Shown here: piece by piece, positions 1 through 8,949 of the stretch | Layout: each line of letters begins with the position of its first letter | Position numbering within the stretch: position 1 is the first letter of the stretch | NCBI RefSeq assembly: GCF_020733705.1 | Contig: NZ_JAJFZM010000003.1 | Location: 62,001 to 126,000 of the forward strand | DNA length: 64,000 nt | Direction: 5' to 3' | Origin: Nocardia australiensis | GTDB taxonomy: Bacteria; Actinomycetota; Actinomycetes; Mycobacteriales; Mycobacteriaceae | The notes under the pieces: model-generated | The model's input: the letters and a program-made list of their open reading frames with translations, nothing else | Told to the model about the DNA's origin: nothing | The model's database searches: none | Position numbers and translations under genes: made by a program

Positions 1-552
1 GCGCTCGTCTTCATCGACGTCATAAATAGGGTCATCGTCGGTCATGTCCAGCTCCATGCCCAGCTCGCGCATGTAGTCGTTGAGCCGGTCGGGGGCGCAA
101 CCCCAACGGTCATGCGGGTACCACAGTCGGTGGCCGGTCACGATCGTCCCGTCGATCGCGTACTCGAGGCTGTGCTCGGCGTAGCCGTGGATGGTGATCG
201 CCAGGACCTCACAGTCTCGCGATAGTTCCGCCAGCGCCGTGCGGTCAGTCATCCACCACCCGACCGGTTCGATGGCCATGCTCCATGCACCGGCCCGAAA
301 CACGCCCACGTGACCGCCTCCGTGCCCGCCGCCAGTCTTGCCGAGGAACTCGACCATCCTGTCGTTGAGCTCTTCGAAGTCCGACTCCTGGCCGGAGTCG
401 TCGCCTTTGCTGAAGCGGCGCACCACCTCCGACGGGTCAAGGTTTCGGAAGAAGCCGACGCTGAAGACCTCACCCAGCGGGTCCGCTTGGCTCTCGGATG
501 CGTTGAGCCACTGAAATGGGGCCAGGGGATCAGTTGTCGCCATATGGGTCAT
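1..552 (-). CDS. DUF6461 family protein (3' end beyond window)
   Basis: An open frame runs leftwards off the window edge, so the C-terminus is missing; 184 codons are visible. The layout matches the actinobacterial DUF6461 family: an N-terminal WLNASE-like segment, SVGFFRNLDPSEVVRRF, then GVFRAGAWSMAIEPVGWW and LSRDCEVLAITIHGYAEHSLEYA. The WSMAIEPVGW core resembles the family's W-x-x-x-x-E-P-x-G-W signature. ATG is at 550-552; a second in-frame ATG lies at 541-543 and a GTG lies a few codons upstream. The role of the family is not known to me. No signal peptide or membrane segment is seen, so it is probably cytoplasmic. It faces away from the recombinase genes. Confidence 0.6.
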   Translation of the reverse strand, partial: MTHMATTDPLAPFQWLNASESQADPLGEVFSVGFFRNLDPSEVVRRFSKGDDSGQESDFEELNDRMVEFLGKTGGGHGGGHVGVFRAGAWSMAIEPVGWWMTDRTALAELSRDCEVLAITIHGYAEHSLEYAIDGTIVTGHRLWYPHDRWGCAPDRLNDYMRELGMELDMTDDDPIYDVDEDER

Positions 553-942
553 GGTGGCAGACCCCACCGACAACCATTCGATCGTCTGGAACGCCTGATC
601 GACCCACTGTCCTCAGCGCGGACTTCCCGTGGCTCCGTTGACATCCGACAGGCTCACCGGGCCGGTCCGCGAGGGTCAGCAGATCACCGGACTTGCTACC
701 ACTGGCGACCATTCTTGCCGCGCGGGCGAGGTGGCCCTCGGCACCGAGCACGCCGGATCGACATCCGGGACCGCCCGAAAGCACTGAAATGCCGCGGAGC
801 GCGCGATCCTGAGAGCCGCAGCGCTGGCCGACGAACGCACTGATCTGCCGAATATCGCGCGGTTCGAAACGGCCACAGTCTTTCGAGGCCGATCGAGGTG
901 TGCCGAACCACGCCGAGGTTTTACTCGGCAATGGTCGGGATC
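553..942. other. Intergenic stretch without a supportable gene
   Basis: About 390 bases between the DUF6461 gene and the C-terminal end of the recombinase pseudogene. Short open frames exist on both strands, but none has a convincing ribosome binding site or recognisable motif. I see no tRNA, long repeat or strong hairpin. It may hold remnants linked to the mobile module next door. Confidence 0.4.
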
Positions 943-2901
943 TCACGGGGTAGAAGCTCGTCCGGAGATGGGCCCGAACATAGGGATGCCGAGCTCGGTT
1001 CCTGTCGCCGTTCGCCTGAGCGTGGCGTCTATCTGGGCGAGCTTGCCCTTGACGCCGGCGTAGCTGACTTGGAGACCCTCAACTTCGCCAAGCCAGCCTT
1101 CGCGTTTGGCTTCGATGATGCGGGCTTCGAGATTGTCGTGGATCTCTTCGAGCCTGGCCCGTTGGGCCGGGTCCGGTCTCAGGAGCGAACAACGAACACA
1201 TGCGTGTTCATGAATGCACGGCGTGGAAAACGCTCGCGCACAGGTCCCGACCGACACCTTCCGCTTCTCGAAATGTGACAGGAACGCATCCCACTCTTCG
1301 TCGGTCGGCGTGCGGTACTCTTCGCCCGGCCGGACCGACCGGCGCCGCGCGATGAAAGCTCGGTGCGCCTCAATCGTTTCCGCAGGGTAGACGGCCTTGT
1401 AGCCCATGGTCGTATCTATGCTCTTGTGCCCGCAAATGACCTGCGCGATATGCGGTGGCAGGCCGTTCATGATGGCGTCGGTGACGAAGATCCTGCGGAA
1501 GTCGTGAGGGCTGACGGTCAGCGGGTCGCCGTTCGGGTCGGTGAGCCGGGTTGCGGCGAGGGCGTTGATGAGCAGCTTGCGGATCGCGGTCGGGGTGTAA
1601 GCCCGGCGTTCGTTGCCGATTCCGCGCTGGAACAGCACTGGCATGGGAGGGTTCCAGATTCTCTCCCTGACGTCGTAGGAAACGATCAGCGGGATGGATC
1701 CGTCCGAGTTGCGTAAGCGCTGCACGATGGTACTGAGTATGTCGGCCAGCTCGGGGCTGACCAGGAGCAGGCGCTCGGTGTCGGTCTTGGATGGTGCAAT
1801 CTGCAGCAGCGGGACGAGTTCGCCTGTGCCGGGCAGCCGATATTCGGTGATGCTGTGGTGAGACAGTTCGAGTAGTTCCTCGCAGCGGATGCCGGTCAGG
1901 CGCAGGACCTCGATGGTGGCGAACGCCCAGAACGCTTCCTCTTCTTCGTAGGACAGGTTGCGCCGCTTGCCAGTCGTGACCTCCTCGGCCCAGACGAATC
2001 GCCCGATCGCGTTGGGAACAAAAGCTTTTCGCAGTTTCCCGTGCGTCCCGTCGATGATCGCCCCGGGTTCTGCCGTTTGTGCTGCGGCCAGTAGCCCGGC
2101 CGCTGCGAGACGTCGGTCGTTGACGGTGGCCACGAGGACAGGCAGGACCGGCAGCCGTTCGCGGGTCCGCTGGTCCATTCGAGCCTTGCGGTGCTTGCGC
2201 TCCTTGGCCTTCTGAATTTCGGCGTTGGTGATCGGGCAGGGCGCGACCCATGGTCCCCAGCGGGCCGGGTCCTCGACGGCCCAGTGCGCGATGTCGAGGT
2301 AGAGGGCCCGCACTCGCATCAGTTCGTCTTTCAGGTTCAGCCGCGGCACCGGCACTTTGATCCGCTCGCCAGTGCTGCTGATCGTGGTGCGTTCGACAGT
2401 GGCGAGGCTGCCTTTCCAGTCGCGCATCACCTCCGTCGGGATCTGCAGGGTGTCGATGCCGGGAGACATTGCCTCGATGCGGGCCCAGAACAGGCCAGCC
2501 AGCGTCCTCGAGACCGCGTCGATGCTGGCGAAGTCCAGAGACGGCTGTCGTTCACGCAGGTAGCCGATGAGCAGATCGCGGATCGGTCGGCACTGGATGC
2601 GATAGCGGTCGACCAACTGAAATCGCGGGCCTCGGCTCGGGTCGCGCGGTCCCAGCCGACATCGACCGCCTGTAGAAACCGCCACCACCGCAGCAGGTCC
2701 ATCCCATACGAACGCAACGTTGTCGCCGACCGCCCCGCCGCGAGCAACTCTCGCAAGAACACTGCCACCGGCTCGACGACAACCCCGTTGCCCGCGTGAT
2801 CGAATCCGAGGAGAACAGCCCTCCGGCCCCGGCGCTGGATATGTCAGTGGGCGACGGCGACGGGAGGTCGCGGGAATGACGGCGATCGATTCTTCAGACA
2901 C
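943..2901 (-). pseudogene. Composite, frameshifted tyrosine recombinase (two recombinase genes joined)
   Basis: The open frame is 652 codons long, but its first ~100 residues are low-complexity and Arg/Gly/Pro-rich and do not look like protein. In the +1 frame, positions ~2790-2620 encode a credible SAM-like N-terminal domain (VAVFLRELLAAGRSATTLRS, SYGMDLLRWWRFLQAVDVGW, ATRAEARDF). Near 2612-2625 sense switches frame to QLVDRYRIQCRPIRDLLIGY and continues to the end. The C-terminal catalytic domain looks intact: box I Arg in GIRCEELLELSHHS, HDFRR, CGHKSIDTT and a Tyr in MGYKAVYP. I infer that the start of a middle recombinase gene has been joined by deletion or frameshift to the body of a longer third one. 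The open frame overlaps the end of the upstream recombinase by 8 bases. A Tn554-like or recombinase-in-trio element is the likely source. Confidence 0.6.
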
Positions 2902-4099
2902 CGAATACCGCCTTGAAATCGGCCGGGTCGTAGCCGACCGGAATCGAGGCTTCCGGTTTCGGCCGTGCGAAGTGCGATTGCATGGTGTCGAACATGTCCT
3001 CGACTCGAACCACCGTGTAGATGCCCAACGTTGCCAAGCTCGCGTGGCGCGGGATCCGTTGGACCTCAGTGTCTTTCATGTTCGGGTCGTTGACCATCCG
3101 GATTGCGGCGGTGTGCCGCAGATCGTGCCAGGTCCAGTTCGTGCCCAGCCGGTCGTTAGCCCGCTGCAAGATGCGCCTCAGCGCCGAATAGGTCAGAGGC
3201 CGTGACTCTCCGCGCAACGTCCGAAACACCGGTTGACCAGGCTCCGGCAGGCCAGCTTGTTCCAAGTACGCGGCCAAATAGGAGAAAGCCTTCGGGTCGG
3301 CCGGGATGTCTTCCCGGGCCCGGCTGCCCTTCGAGATCACCCAGACCCGAAGACCACCCCAGTCGACGTCGTCCATCCCGACACCGAGCAGCTCGCTTGC
3401 CCGCGCGGCGCTCGAGACATAGAACATCAGCAACGCTCGGTCCCGGTCGTTTCGCATCGCATCGAACAACTCGTCCCAAAGAGCATCTGGGATCGATCTC
3501 GGCTGAGCCTTCGGCACCCGCTGACGCAGACGTGCCCGGCGCACAATAGGTTTCGGCGCCAGCGGGTTCAGATGGGCGAGGGCCTGACGACGTTCGGAAG
3601 ACTCCGGAACCGGATTGATCACGGGCCCGCGGCCGAAGTGAGCGTGGTAGGCATACAGACCCCAGATCACCGACAGGCAGTGGTTGATCGTCCGCGGCGC
3701 GTACCCCTTTTTCAACATCTGCTTCCCAGTTCGGGGGTTGACCGTCCCCGCCGTCGCCGCGCCTGGCCGGCGGCGGTGGCGTTGTGGGTTCGAGGCGCTG
3801 CGCAGCCAGCCGACCATCAGCGACACTTCCGCCTCGGTCGCACGGTTCCACTCGATCTCGAGCAGCCACAACATCCTGAACCAGCGCAACAAGTCGTAGC
3901 CGTAGCTCTTGCAGGTCAGAGGGCTGACATCGCTCAGCGCGAGGTCTTGTAGGTATTGGACCACCGGCTGCACTGGCGCCCCGTGCTGGTCCAGCAACAC
4001 GTAGGGAGGGGATTGTCCCGGGCCGGCAACCACCGAGCCGATCTGAGGGAGTCTGACCAAACCATTCATCAGGGAACTGCGAAGTTCGTTCTCTGCCAC
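2894..4099 (-). CDS. Tyrosine recombinase / site-specific integrase
   Basis: 401 residues, the usual size for this family. The N-terminal SAM-like DNA-binding domain covers about residues 45-150 (PVVQYLQDLALSDVS, SYGYDLLRWFRMLWLLEIEW). The C-terminal catalytic domain carries the box I Arg in VSSAARASELLGVG, a beta-hairpin with the Lys in VWVISKGSRARED, HDLRHTAAIRM (H-x-x-R) and the nucleophile Tyr in LATLGIYTVV. The usual Gly-His dipeptide before the last motif is Arg-His here (PRHASLATL), a change at a structural rather than catalytic position. It is the first and only intact gene of a multi-recombinase module; its stop overlaps the following damaged recombinase, as in co-translated recombinase pairs and trios. 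It would act on DNA in the cytoplasm to move the element. Confidence 0.85.
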   Translation of the reverse strand: MAENELRSSLMNGLVRLPQIGSVVAGPGQSPPYVLLDQHGAPVQPVVQYLQDLALSDVSPLTCKSYGYDLLRWFRMLWLLEIEWNRATEAEVSLMVGWLRSASNPQRHRRRPGAATAGTVNPRTGKQMLKKGYAPRTINHCLSVIWGLYAYHAHFGRGPVINPVPESSERRQALAHLNPLAPKPIVRRARLRQRVPKAQPRSIPDALWDELFDAMRNDRDRALLMFYVSSAARASELLGVGMDDVDWGGLRVWVISKGSRAREDIPADPKAFSYLAAYLEQAGLPEPGQPVFRTLRGESRPLTYSALRRILQRANDRLGTNWTWHDLRHTAAIRMVNDPNMKDTEVQRIPRHASLATLGIYTVVRVEDMFDTMQSHFARPKPEASIPVGYDPADFKAVFGV

Positions 4100-4832
4100 A
4101 CCAACTCCTTCGTTAAGGACAAGGACTTGGTGCAGTCAACAGGTCAAAGATCATCAGCTGCCGAGAGCAGAGGTCGGCAAATCACCGAACGTTCGCGTCG
4201 TGGACGTCGACGCACACTTCCGCATCTACGACGTTGCATATCCCGCTCGACACCGCCGACGCACCGGCAATCGAGCCATCACTAAGGTCGACGCCGTTGA
4301 CACTTATAAGGACGTACGCGCAGTAAGCACAGGGTGTCGGCTTCCGTGGGAACCGGGTGTCCTGGCCGCGCCGCGCAAAGACCGGATTTGGCGACACACC
4401 GTGTACGCCGGGATTTTCGATACACGCAAGGTGCGCGAGGTTCTCCAGGAGCGCTGCGCACACCCGAATCCGAGCATGATCTCGATGGCCGGGTCAAAGG
4501 CTCGAGCGCGCTAGCCGACGGCTGCGTGCCGTCGTCGGATCTTGCCTGTATTCCGGATTGAACCGAGGTGTCGGGATCGGTGTGGGCGGCCGTCGCAGTG
4601 GCTCGGTAGACGAGAGGCTCGATATAGCGGGTGGTTTTCGGCGGGCGAACGACCACACCATCGACGCCATGCTGGGAAGATATTCAGTGAGGTGCCCACC
4701 CGGCATTCGCAATTCGGGGCGTGATCATCTTCCGGGAGACCACGTCAACCTTGCGGGCGTACGAGCTTTCCAGCCCGCAGCGGTTCAGCGGGAATGGCCA
4801 CATCGGAACAGGTCCGAATGAGGAGCTGCGGG
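4100..4832. other. 733-base gap between recombinase and P450 operon
   Basis: Several short frames cross this stretch on both strands (for example plus 4200-4514 and minus 4182-4463), but none shows a known motif or a good ribosome binding site. No tRNA, long inverted repeat or terminator is obvious. It must hold the promoters for the leftward recombinase and the rightward ferredoxin gene, and probably one end of the mobile element. Confidence 0.4.
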
Positions 4833-5051
4833 ATGCGCATTGTGGTTGATTTGAATCGGTGTCAGGGGTACGCGCAGTGCGTTCCGCTGGCGCCGGATGT
4901 GCTCGAACTGCTGGGTGAGGAGGCGCTGGCCTACGACCCCAACCCTGATGACTCGCAGCGCCAGCGGGTGTTGCGGGCGGCGGCGGCGTGCCCGGTACAG
5001 GCGATCCTGGTGGAGACCTACACCCCTGAACAGCAGGAGCCCGCGCCATGA
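4833..5051 (+). CDS. 3Fe-4S type ferredoxin of a P450 system
   Basis: 72 residues. It carries electrons from a reductase to a cytochrome P450. Three cluster cysteines are visible: Cys10, Cys16 (C-x5-C, CQGYAQC) and Cys53 before Pro. Tyr13 stands where a 4Fe-4S protein has a fourth cysteine, so a 3Fe-4S cluster is expected, as in actinobacterial P450 ferredoxins. I chose ATG 4833 because GAGGAG lies just upstream and the protein then begins MRIVVDLNRC, as in the family; an in-frame ATG at 4794 would add 13 unlikely residues. The stop overlaps the start of the reductase gene (ATGA), so the two are translationally coupled. Confidence 0.92.
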   Translation: MRIVVDLNRCQGYAQCVPLAPDVLELLGEEALAYDPNPDDSQRQRVLRAAAACPVQAILVETYTPEQQEPAP

Positions 5052-6439
5052 GCACCGCGCTCCTGGTCGCCGACCTGGTCACGAAGTTTCGGGCCGAGGG
5101 CCGCATCGTAATCGTGGGGGCGTCGCTGGCCGGGCTTCGCGCCGCGGAGGCTTTGCGGGAAAGGCGTTTCCGCGGGCCTTTGACCCTCATCGGTGATGAG
5201 CCACACGAGCCCTACGACCGCCCACCACTGTCCAAGCAGGTCCTCGCGGGATGGGTTCGCGCCGATCACACCAAGCTTCCCCGCATACGGGCCATCGATG
5301 CCGACTGGCGCCTGGGTGTGGCCGCGACCGGGTTGGACCGGGTGAACCGGCGGGTGTTGCTGGCCACTGGGGACACGGTGCCCTACGATCGGCTGCTCAT
5401 CGCCACCGGCGTTCGGGCACGACCATGGTTCAACTCGGCTGAAGGCGCTCTGCAGGGAGTCTTCACGCTACGCACCTGCGATGACGCGGCCCGGCTGCAG
5501 GCGGCGCTGCAGGCGGGCCCCAAGCGGGTTCTCGTCGTCGGCTCGGGGTTTGTCGGCTCGGAGATCGCCTCGGTGTGCCGCGGGCTGGGGCTGCCGGTAA
5601 CCGTCGCCGAGCGCGGAAGCGGGCCGCTGGTGGGACCGCTGGGCGGGGTAATCGGCGACATCGCCGCCCGGATGCAGCGCGACGCCGGTGTCGACCTGCG
5701 CACCGGCGTGTCGGTGGAATCGCTCGACGGCGACGCCGACGGGCATGTGCGCCGCGCCCGGCTGTCGGATGGGGTCACGCTTGATGCCGATGTGGTGGTG
5801 GCGTCATTGGGGTCGATCCGCAACATCGAGTGGCTGCAGGGCGCCGGGTTGGCCACCGGTTTCTGGGGAGTTGGTTGCGATGCGGGCTGTCGCGCGTTCG
5901 ATATCAACGGAGTGGTGACCGACAACATCTTTGTGGCCGGGGATGTCGCGCGCCAGCCACATGTGCTGTATGAGTATCAGTTCATCTCGATGGAGCATTG
6001 GGACAACGCCGCGTTCGGGGCGCAGGTCGCCGCGAACAACATGATCAGCCTGGAGACCGACCGGCGACCGCATCTGCCGCTGCCGTCGTTCTGGTCGGGC
6101 CAATTCGGGGTGAACATCAAGGGTGTGGGGGTGTGCTCGTTCGGCGATGAGATCGTGTTCACCCAGGGTTCGCCTGATGACTATCGCTTTGCCGCTGCCT
6201 ACGGCCGCCGCGGCCGCATCGTCGGTGCGGTGACGTTCGATCACGGCAAGTGGCTGGAGTACTACGCGGCGATGATCGAGCGCTCGGCGCCGTTCCCACC
6301 GCCACCGCCGGGCTATGACCAGGCCGCCGACACGACCCCGATGCCGGCCCGTTTCCCCGACCCGCGAGTGCCGACCGAGATTCCCGACGTGGTGCTGACG
6401 GGCCACGACCCCACCTCACGGGGCGCCGAGTTCCACTGA
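5048..6439 (+). CDS. FAD/NAD(P)H-dependent ferredoxin reductase
   Basis: 463 residues. It passes electrons from NAD(P)H through FAD to the ferredoxin encoded just upstream. The FAD-binding Rossmann motif is IVIVGASLAGLRAAEAL near residues 20-36, followed by YDRPPLSKQ. A second nucleotide-binding motif, VLVVGSGFVGSEIAS, lies near residues 160-175. The conserved FVAGDVAR near residue 298 binds the flavin. The C-terminal domain (SFWSGQFGVNIKGVG) is that of the BenA4/CamA-type reductases. The gene overlaps the ferredoxin gene by four bases and precedes the P450 gene by 30 bases, giving a complete class I electron chain in one operon. A 17-base tandem duplication spans its stop codon. Confidence 0.93.
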   Translation: MSTALLVADLVTKFRAEGRIVIVGASLAGLRAAEALRERRFRGPLTLIGDEPHEPYDRPPLSKQVLAGWVRADHTKLPRIRAIDADWRLGVAATGLDRVNRRVLLATGDTVPYDRLLIATGVRARPWFNSAEGALQGVFTLRTCDDAARLQAALQAGPKRVLVVGSGFVGSEIASVCRGLGLPVTVAERGSGPLVGPLGGVIGDIAARMQRDAGVDLRTGVSVESLDGDADGHVRRARLSDGVTLDADVVVASLGSIRNIEWLQGAGLATGFWGVGCDAGCRAFDINGVVTDNIFVAGDVARQPHVLYEYQFISMEHWDNAAFGAQVAANNMISLETDRRPHLPLPSFWSGQFGVNIKGVGVCSFGDEIVFTQGSPDDYRFAAAYGRRGRIVGAVTFDHGKWLEYYAAMIERSAPFPPPPPGYDQAADTTPMPARFPDPRVPTEIPDVVLTGHDPTSRGAEFH

Positions 6440-6457
6440 ACGCCGAGTTCCACTGAA
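6424..6457 (+). repeat. 17-base tandem duplication across a stop codon
   Basis: The 17-base unit CGCCGAGTTCCACTGAA occurs twice back to back, at 6424-6440 and 6441-6457. The first copy contains the stop codon of the reductase gene; the second is untranslated. This looks like a slippage duplication and lengthens the reductase-P450 gap, leaving the P450 ribosome binding site (AAGGAG) untouched. Confidence 0.9.
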
Positions 6458-6469
6458 CAAGGAGCCAGC

Positions 6470-7741
6470 ATGACTGCAGCATCAGCCTGGGCGGAGGCGA
6501 TGAAATACGAGCACCGCGCCGACCCGTACCCGTTCTTCGACGAGCTGCGCCAGACCCCGGTCGCGCAGGTGACCGACAACCTGTACGTGGTCACCGGCTA
6601 TCAGGAACTGCTGGCGCTGGCCCACGACCCCCGGGTCAGCTCCGATATGAGCCGCAGCCCGCTGGGTGCTGCCCTGGCAGCTGGCGCCGACTCGGAGCCC
6701 AGCACCGAGGACATGCACGCCGACGGTCGCCGGCCGAGCATCATCGTGTCCGATCCCCCCGATCACGATCGGGCGCGTCGGCAGGTGATGCGCCACTTCG
6801 GCCCACCGCATTCACCCGATGTCATCCCCGGCATGGAGCCCGACATCGTGCGGCTGTGCAACCAGCTGCTCGACGACATCAAGGCCAGTGGCCAGACCCG
6901 GTTGGATGTGGTCGACGATTACGCCTACCCAGTGCCGGTGACGGTGATCTGCAAGATCCTCGGAATCCCACTCGCAGACGAGCCCACATTCCATGCCTGG
7001 ATCTACGACTTTTTGACCGGCACTGATCTGGGCCCGGATGCGGACACTGAGCAGAGCAAGGCCCGCGCTGAGAAGGCCCGCGCAAGCCGTGACGCGCTCA
7101 CGCGATATCTGGCCGGCTTGATCGAGCAGCTCCAGCGCGAGCCCAGCGAGGGATTGTTGTCCAAATTGATCCACGACAACGGCCCCGACGGTCCGATGCC
7201 TCCCAAGCAGGCGTTGTCCAACGCGATGCTGCTGCTTGTCGCCGGTCATGACTCGACGGTCAACACCATTGCCAACTATGTGATGACGCTGCTGCGTAAC
7301 CCCGGGTCCTACGACCAGTTGCGCAGCCGGCCGGAGCTGCTCCCTCGCGCGATCGAAGAGGTACAGCGGCTGCAGGCGGCGGTGCAGTTCTTCCCCAGCC
7401 GCAGCACCACCGCCGATATCGACATCGCCGGCACAGTTATCCCGAAAGGGGCGGCGGTGCACCTGGTCTACGCCGCCGCCAACCGCGACCCGAACAGGTT
7501 CCCAAACCCGAACCGCTTCGATATCCAACGCCCCGACAACAAGCACTTCGGCTGGGGCAGCGGCATCCACACCTGCTTGGGCGGTCCGCTCGCACGACTG
7601 GAAGTCAACCTGGCACTGGAGATCTTCCAGTGCCGCGTCGCCACACCCCGCCTAGTCGTCGATCCACCACCGTATCGGCGAAGCCAGATCTTCCGCGGCC
7701 CCCGACACCTGCTCATCGACTTCGACCGCATCACCGACTGA
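6470..7741 (+). CDS. Cytochrome P450
   Basis: 423 residues, typical of soluble bacterial P450s; no membrane anchor. It is a haem monooxygenase that receives electrons from the ferredoxin and reductase encoded upstream. Visible motifs: the I-helix oxygen-binding segment LLVAGHDSTVNTI near residues 255-267, the K-helix E-x-x-R in AIEEVQRLQ, and the haem loop FGWGSGIHTCLGG with the thiolate ligand Cys369. RBS AAGGAGCC precedes the ATG. The substrate cannot be read from the sequence. It is the last gene of the three-gene operon. The hydrolase-regulator-methyltransferase genes downstream start from their own operator-bearing promoter. Confidence 0.95.
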   Translation: MTAASAWAEAMKYEHRADPYPFFDELRQTPVAQVTDNLYVVTGYQELLALAHDPRVSSDMSRSPLGAALAAGADSEPSTEDMHADGRRPSIIVSDPPDHDRARRQVMRHFGPPHSPDVIPGMEPDIVRLCNQLLDDIKASGQTRLDVVDDYAYPVPVTVICKILGIPLADEPTFHAWIYDFLTGTDLGPDADTEQSKARAEKARASRDALTRYLAGLIEQLQREPSEGLLSKLIHDNGPDGPMPPKQALSNAMLLLVAGHDSTVNTIANYVMTLLRNPGSYDQLRSRPELLPRAIEEVQRLQAAVQFFPSRSTTADIDIAGTVIPKGAAVHLVYAAANRDPNRFPNPNRFDIQRPDNKHFGWGSGIHTCLGGPLARLEVNLALEIFQCRVATPRLVVDPPPYRRSQIFRGPRHLLIDFDRITD

Positions 7742-7923
7742 GCACAGGCATCACAGCATTCCAACTCGTCGAATGACCGGGCCAGCTGCGTGAGGTTGCC
7801 GGTACCTGAACCCCGCCCGAGCCAGATGCTGGGCGAAATAGCCACCACTGGCTACCGACTGCATGTCTCGTCCGTTGTCACAACGGCCGAGCCGAGTCCT
7901 CGATCTCGACCACCCTATTGACA

Positions 7924-7961
7924 TTGCTAGTTATTTCAGTCGAGACTGAAATAACTAGCAA
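7924..7961. promoter_or_regulatory. Perfect palindrome, likely operator of the GbsR/MarR regulator
   Basis: An 18-base arm at 7924-7941 is the exact reverse complement of 7944-7961, separated by two bases. The core half-site is TAGTTATTTCAGTC. It is AT-rich within GC-rich surroundings and lies directly after a TTGACA (7918-7923) that could be a -35 box, so a bound protein would cover the spacer and -10 region of the promoter. The hydrolase ATG follows 14 bases later. The symmetry suits a dimeric winged-helix repressor; the GbsR/MarR gene two genes downstream is the natural candidate. A factor-independent terminator for the P450 operon is less likely because no T-tract follows. Confidence 0.75.
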
Positions 7962-7975
7962 CGAGTGGAGTTTCG

Positions 7976-8917
7976 ATGGATCTCGAGATAGAGCCGGTGA
8001 CGTTCAACAGCCTCGGCACCGCATGCGCGGGCGATCTGTATCTGCCCACGGTGGACGGCCCGGTCCCCGGTCTGGTGCTGGGGCATTCCGGGGTGATGGT
8101 GAAAGAGGCATTGCGGGTGTTCGCACCGTATTTCGTGCGGGCCGGATTCGCAGTGCTGGCGATCGACTACCGCACGGTCGGCGCCAGCACGGGGCAGCCT
8201 CGCGGCCAGGATTACCCGCACCGGCAAGCGGAAGATTTTCGCAGCGCGGTGTCATATCTGCGGACCCGTCCGGAGGTCGCCCCGGATCGGATCGGGATCT
8301 GGGGTGTCAGCGTCGGCGGTTCGGTCGCGGTGCAGGCCGCGGTGCTGGATCGCCGGGTGAAATGTGTTGTGGCGCAAAGCCCGAGCGTGTGGAACGGGTG
8401 GCGGTACCTGGAGCGACTGCTGGGACGTGCAGGTGTGCACACACTGCGGGACCGGTTGGACCAGGACTGGCAGCGCCGCTACGAAGGCCATGACAGCGCC
8501 CGGGTGCCACACCTGACGCTGCAGGGTGAAAACGTCGAGGGCACACCGGATCTGGCCGCCGAAATGTTTCCGAACTACCGTAACGAGAAGACCTTGGACT
8601 CCGCCGAACATCTGCTGACGTTCGCACCGGAGCAGCTCATCGACCGTTTGGCCCCCACCCCGCTGCTGATGATCGCCAACGGTGGCTGGGACCCGTACCA
8701 CATACTCGAGGAAGCGCAGAGCGCCTTCGCCAAGGCCGGCGAGCCGAAACGGCTCGAGGTCCTGCCCTACGACGTGCTCGGCCTCTACACCGGTCCCGGG
8801 CTCGAGGAAGCCATAGCGCTGGCCGTCGAGTGGTTCGACCGGTACCTGCGCCGAACCCGCATCGTCACGCCCACCCCGGCGCCGACCCGAGAATCGGTGC
8901 GTGGCATGACACAGTGA
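7976..8917 (+). CDS. Alpha/beta hydrolase
   Basis: 313 residues. The alpha/beta hydrolase fold is shown by VPGLVLGHSGVMVKE (oxyanion loop), GFAVLAIDYRTVGAS and the nucleophile elbow IGIWGVSVGGS with Ser112. Asp239 in IANGGWDPYH is a likely acid residue. The expected catalytic His is not obvious: the segment where it should lie reads LEVLPYDVLGLYTG, with Tyr265 at a plausible position. It resembles dienelactone-hydrolase or FrsA-like proteins; the substrate is unknown. ATG 7976 has GAGTGGAG upstream. It is the first gene of a probable three-gene unit with the regulator (32 bases on) and methyltransferase, controlled by the palindrome just upstream. Confidence 0.8.
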   Translation: MDLEIEPVTFNSLGTACAGDLYLPTVDGPVPGLVLGHSGVMVKEALRVFAPYFVRAGFAVLAIDYRTVGASTGQPRGQDYPHRQAEDFRSAVSYLRTRPEVAPDRIGIWGVSVGGSVAVQAAVLDRRVKCVVAQSPSVWNGWRYLERLLGRAGVHTLRDRLDQDWQRRYEGHDSARVPHLTLQGENVEGTPDLAAEMFPNYRNEKTLDSAEHLLTFAPEQLIDRLAPTPLLMIANGGWDPYHILEEAQSAFAKAGEPKRLEVLPYDVLGLYTGPGLEEAIALAVEWFDRYLRRTRIVTPTPAPTRESVRGMTQ

Positions 8918-8949
8918 TCGAGCCGCACACAGCTCGAGGAGGAGACGAC

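Noticed and set aside
4297..4312. TTGACA followed at once by TATAAG
   Set aside because: Only two bases separate the boxes, so they cannot form a -35/-10 promoter pair.
4182..4821. Several short open frames between the recombinase and the ferredoxin gene
   Set aside because: No motif, no ribosome binding site and atypical composition; they overlap each other on both strands.
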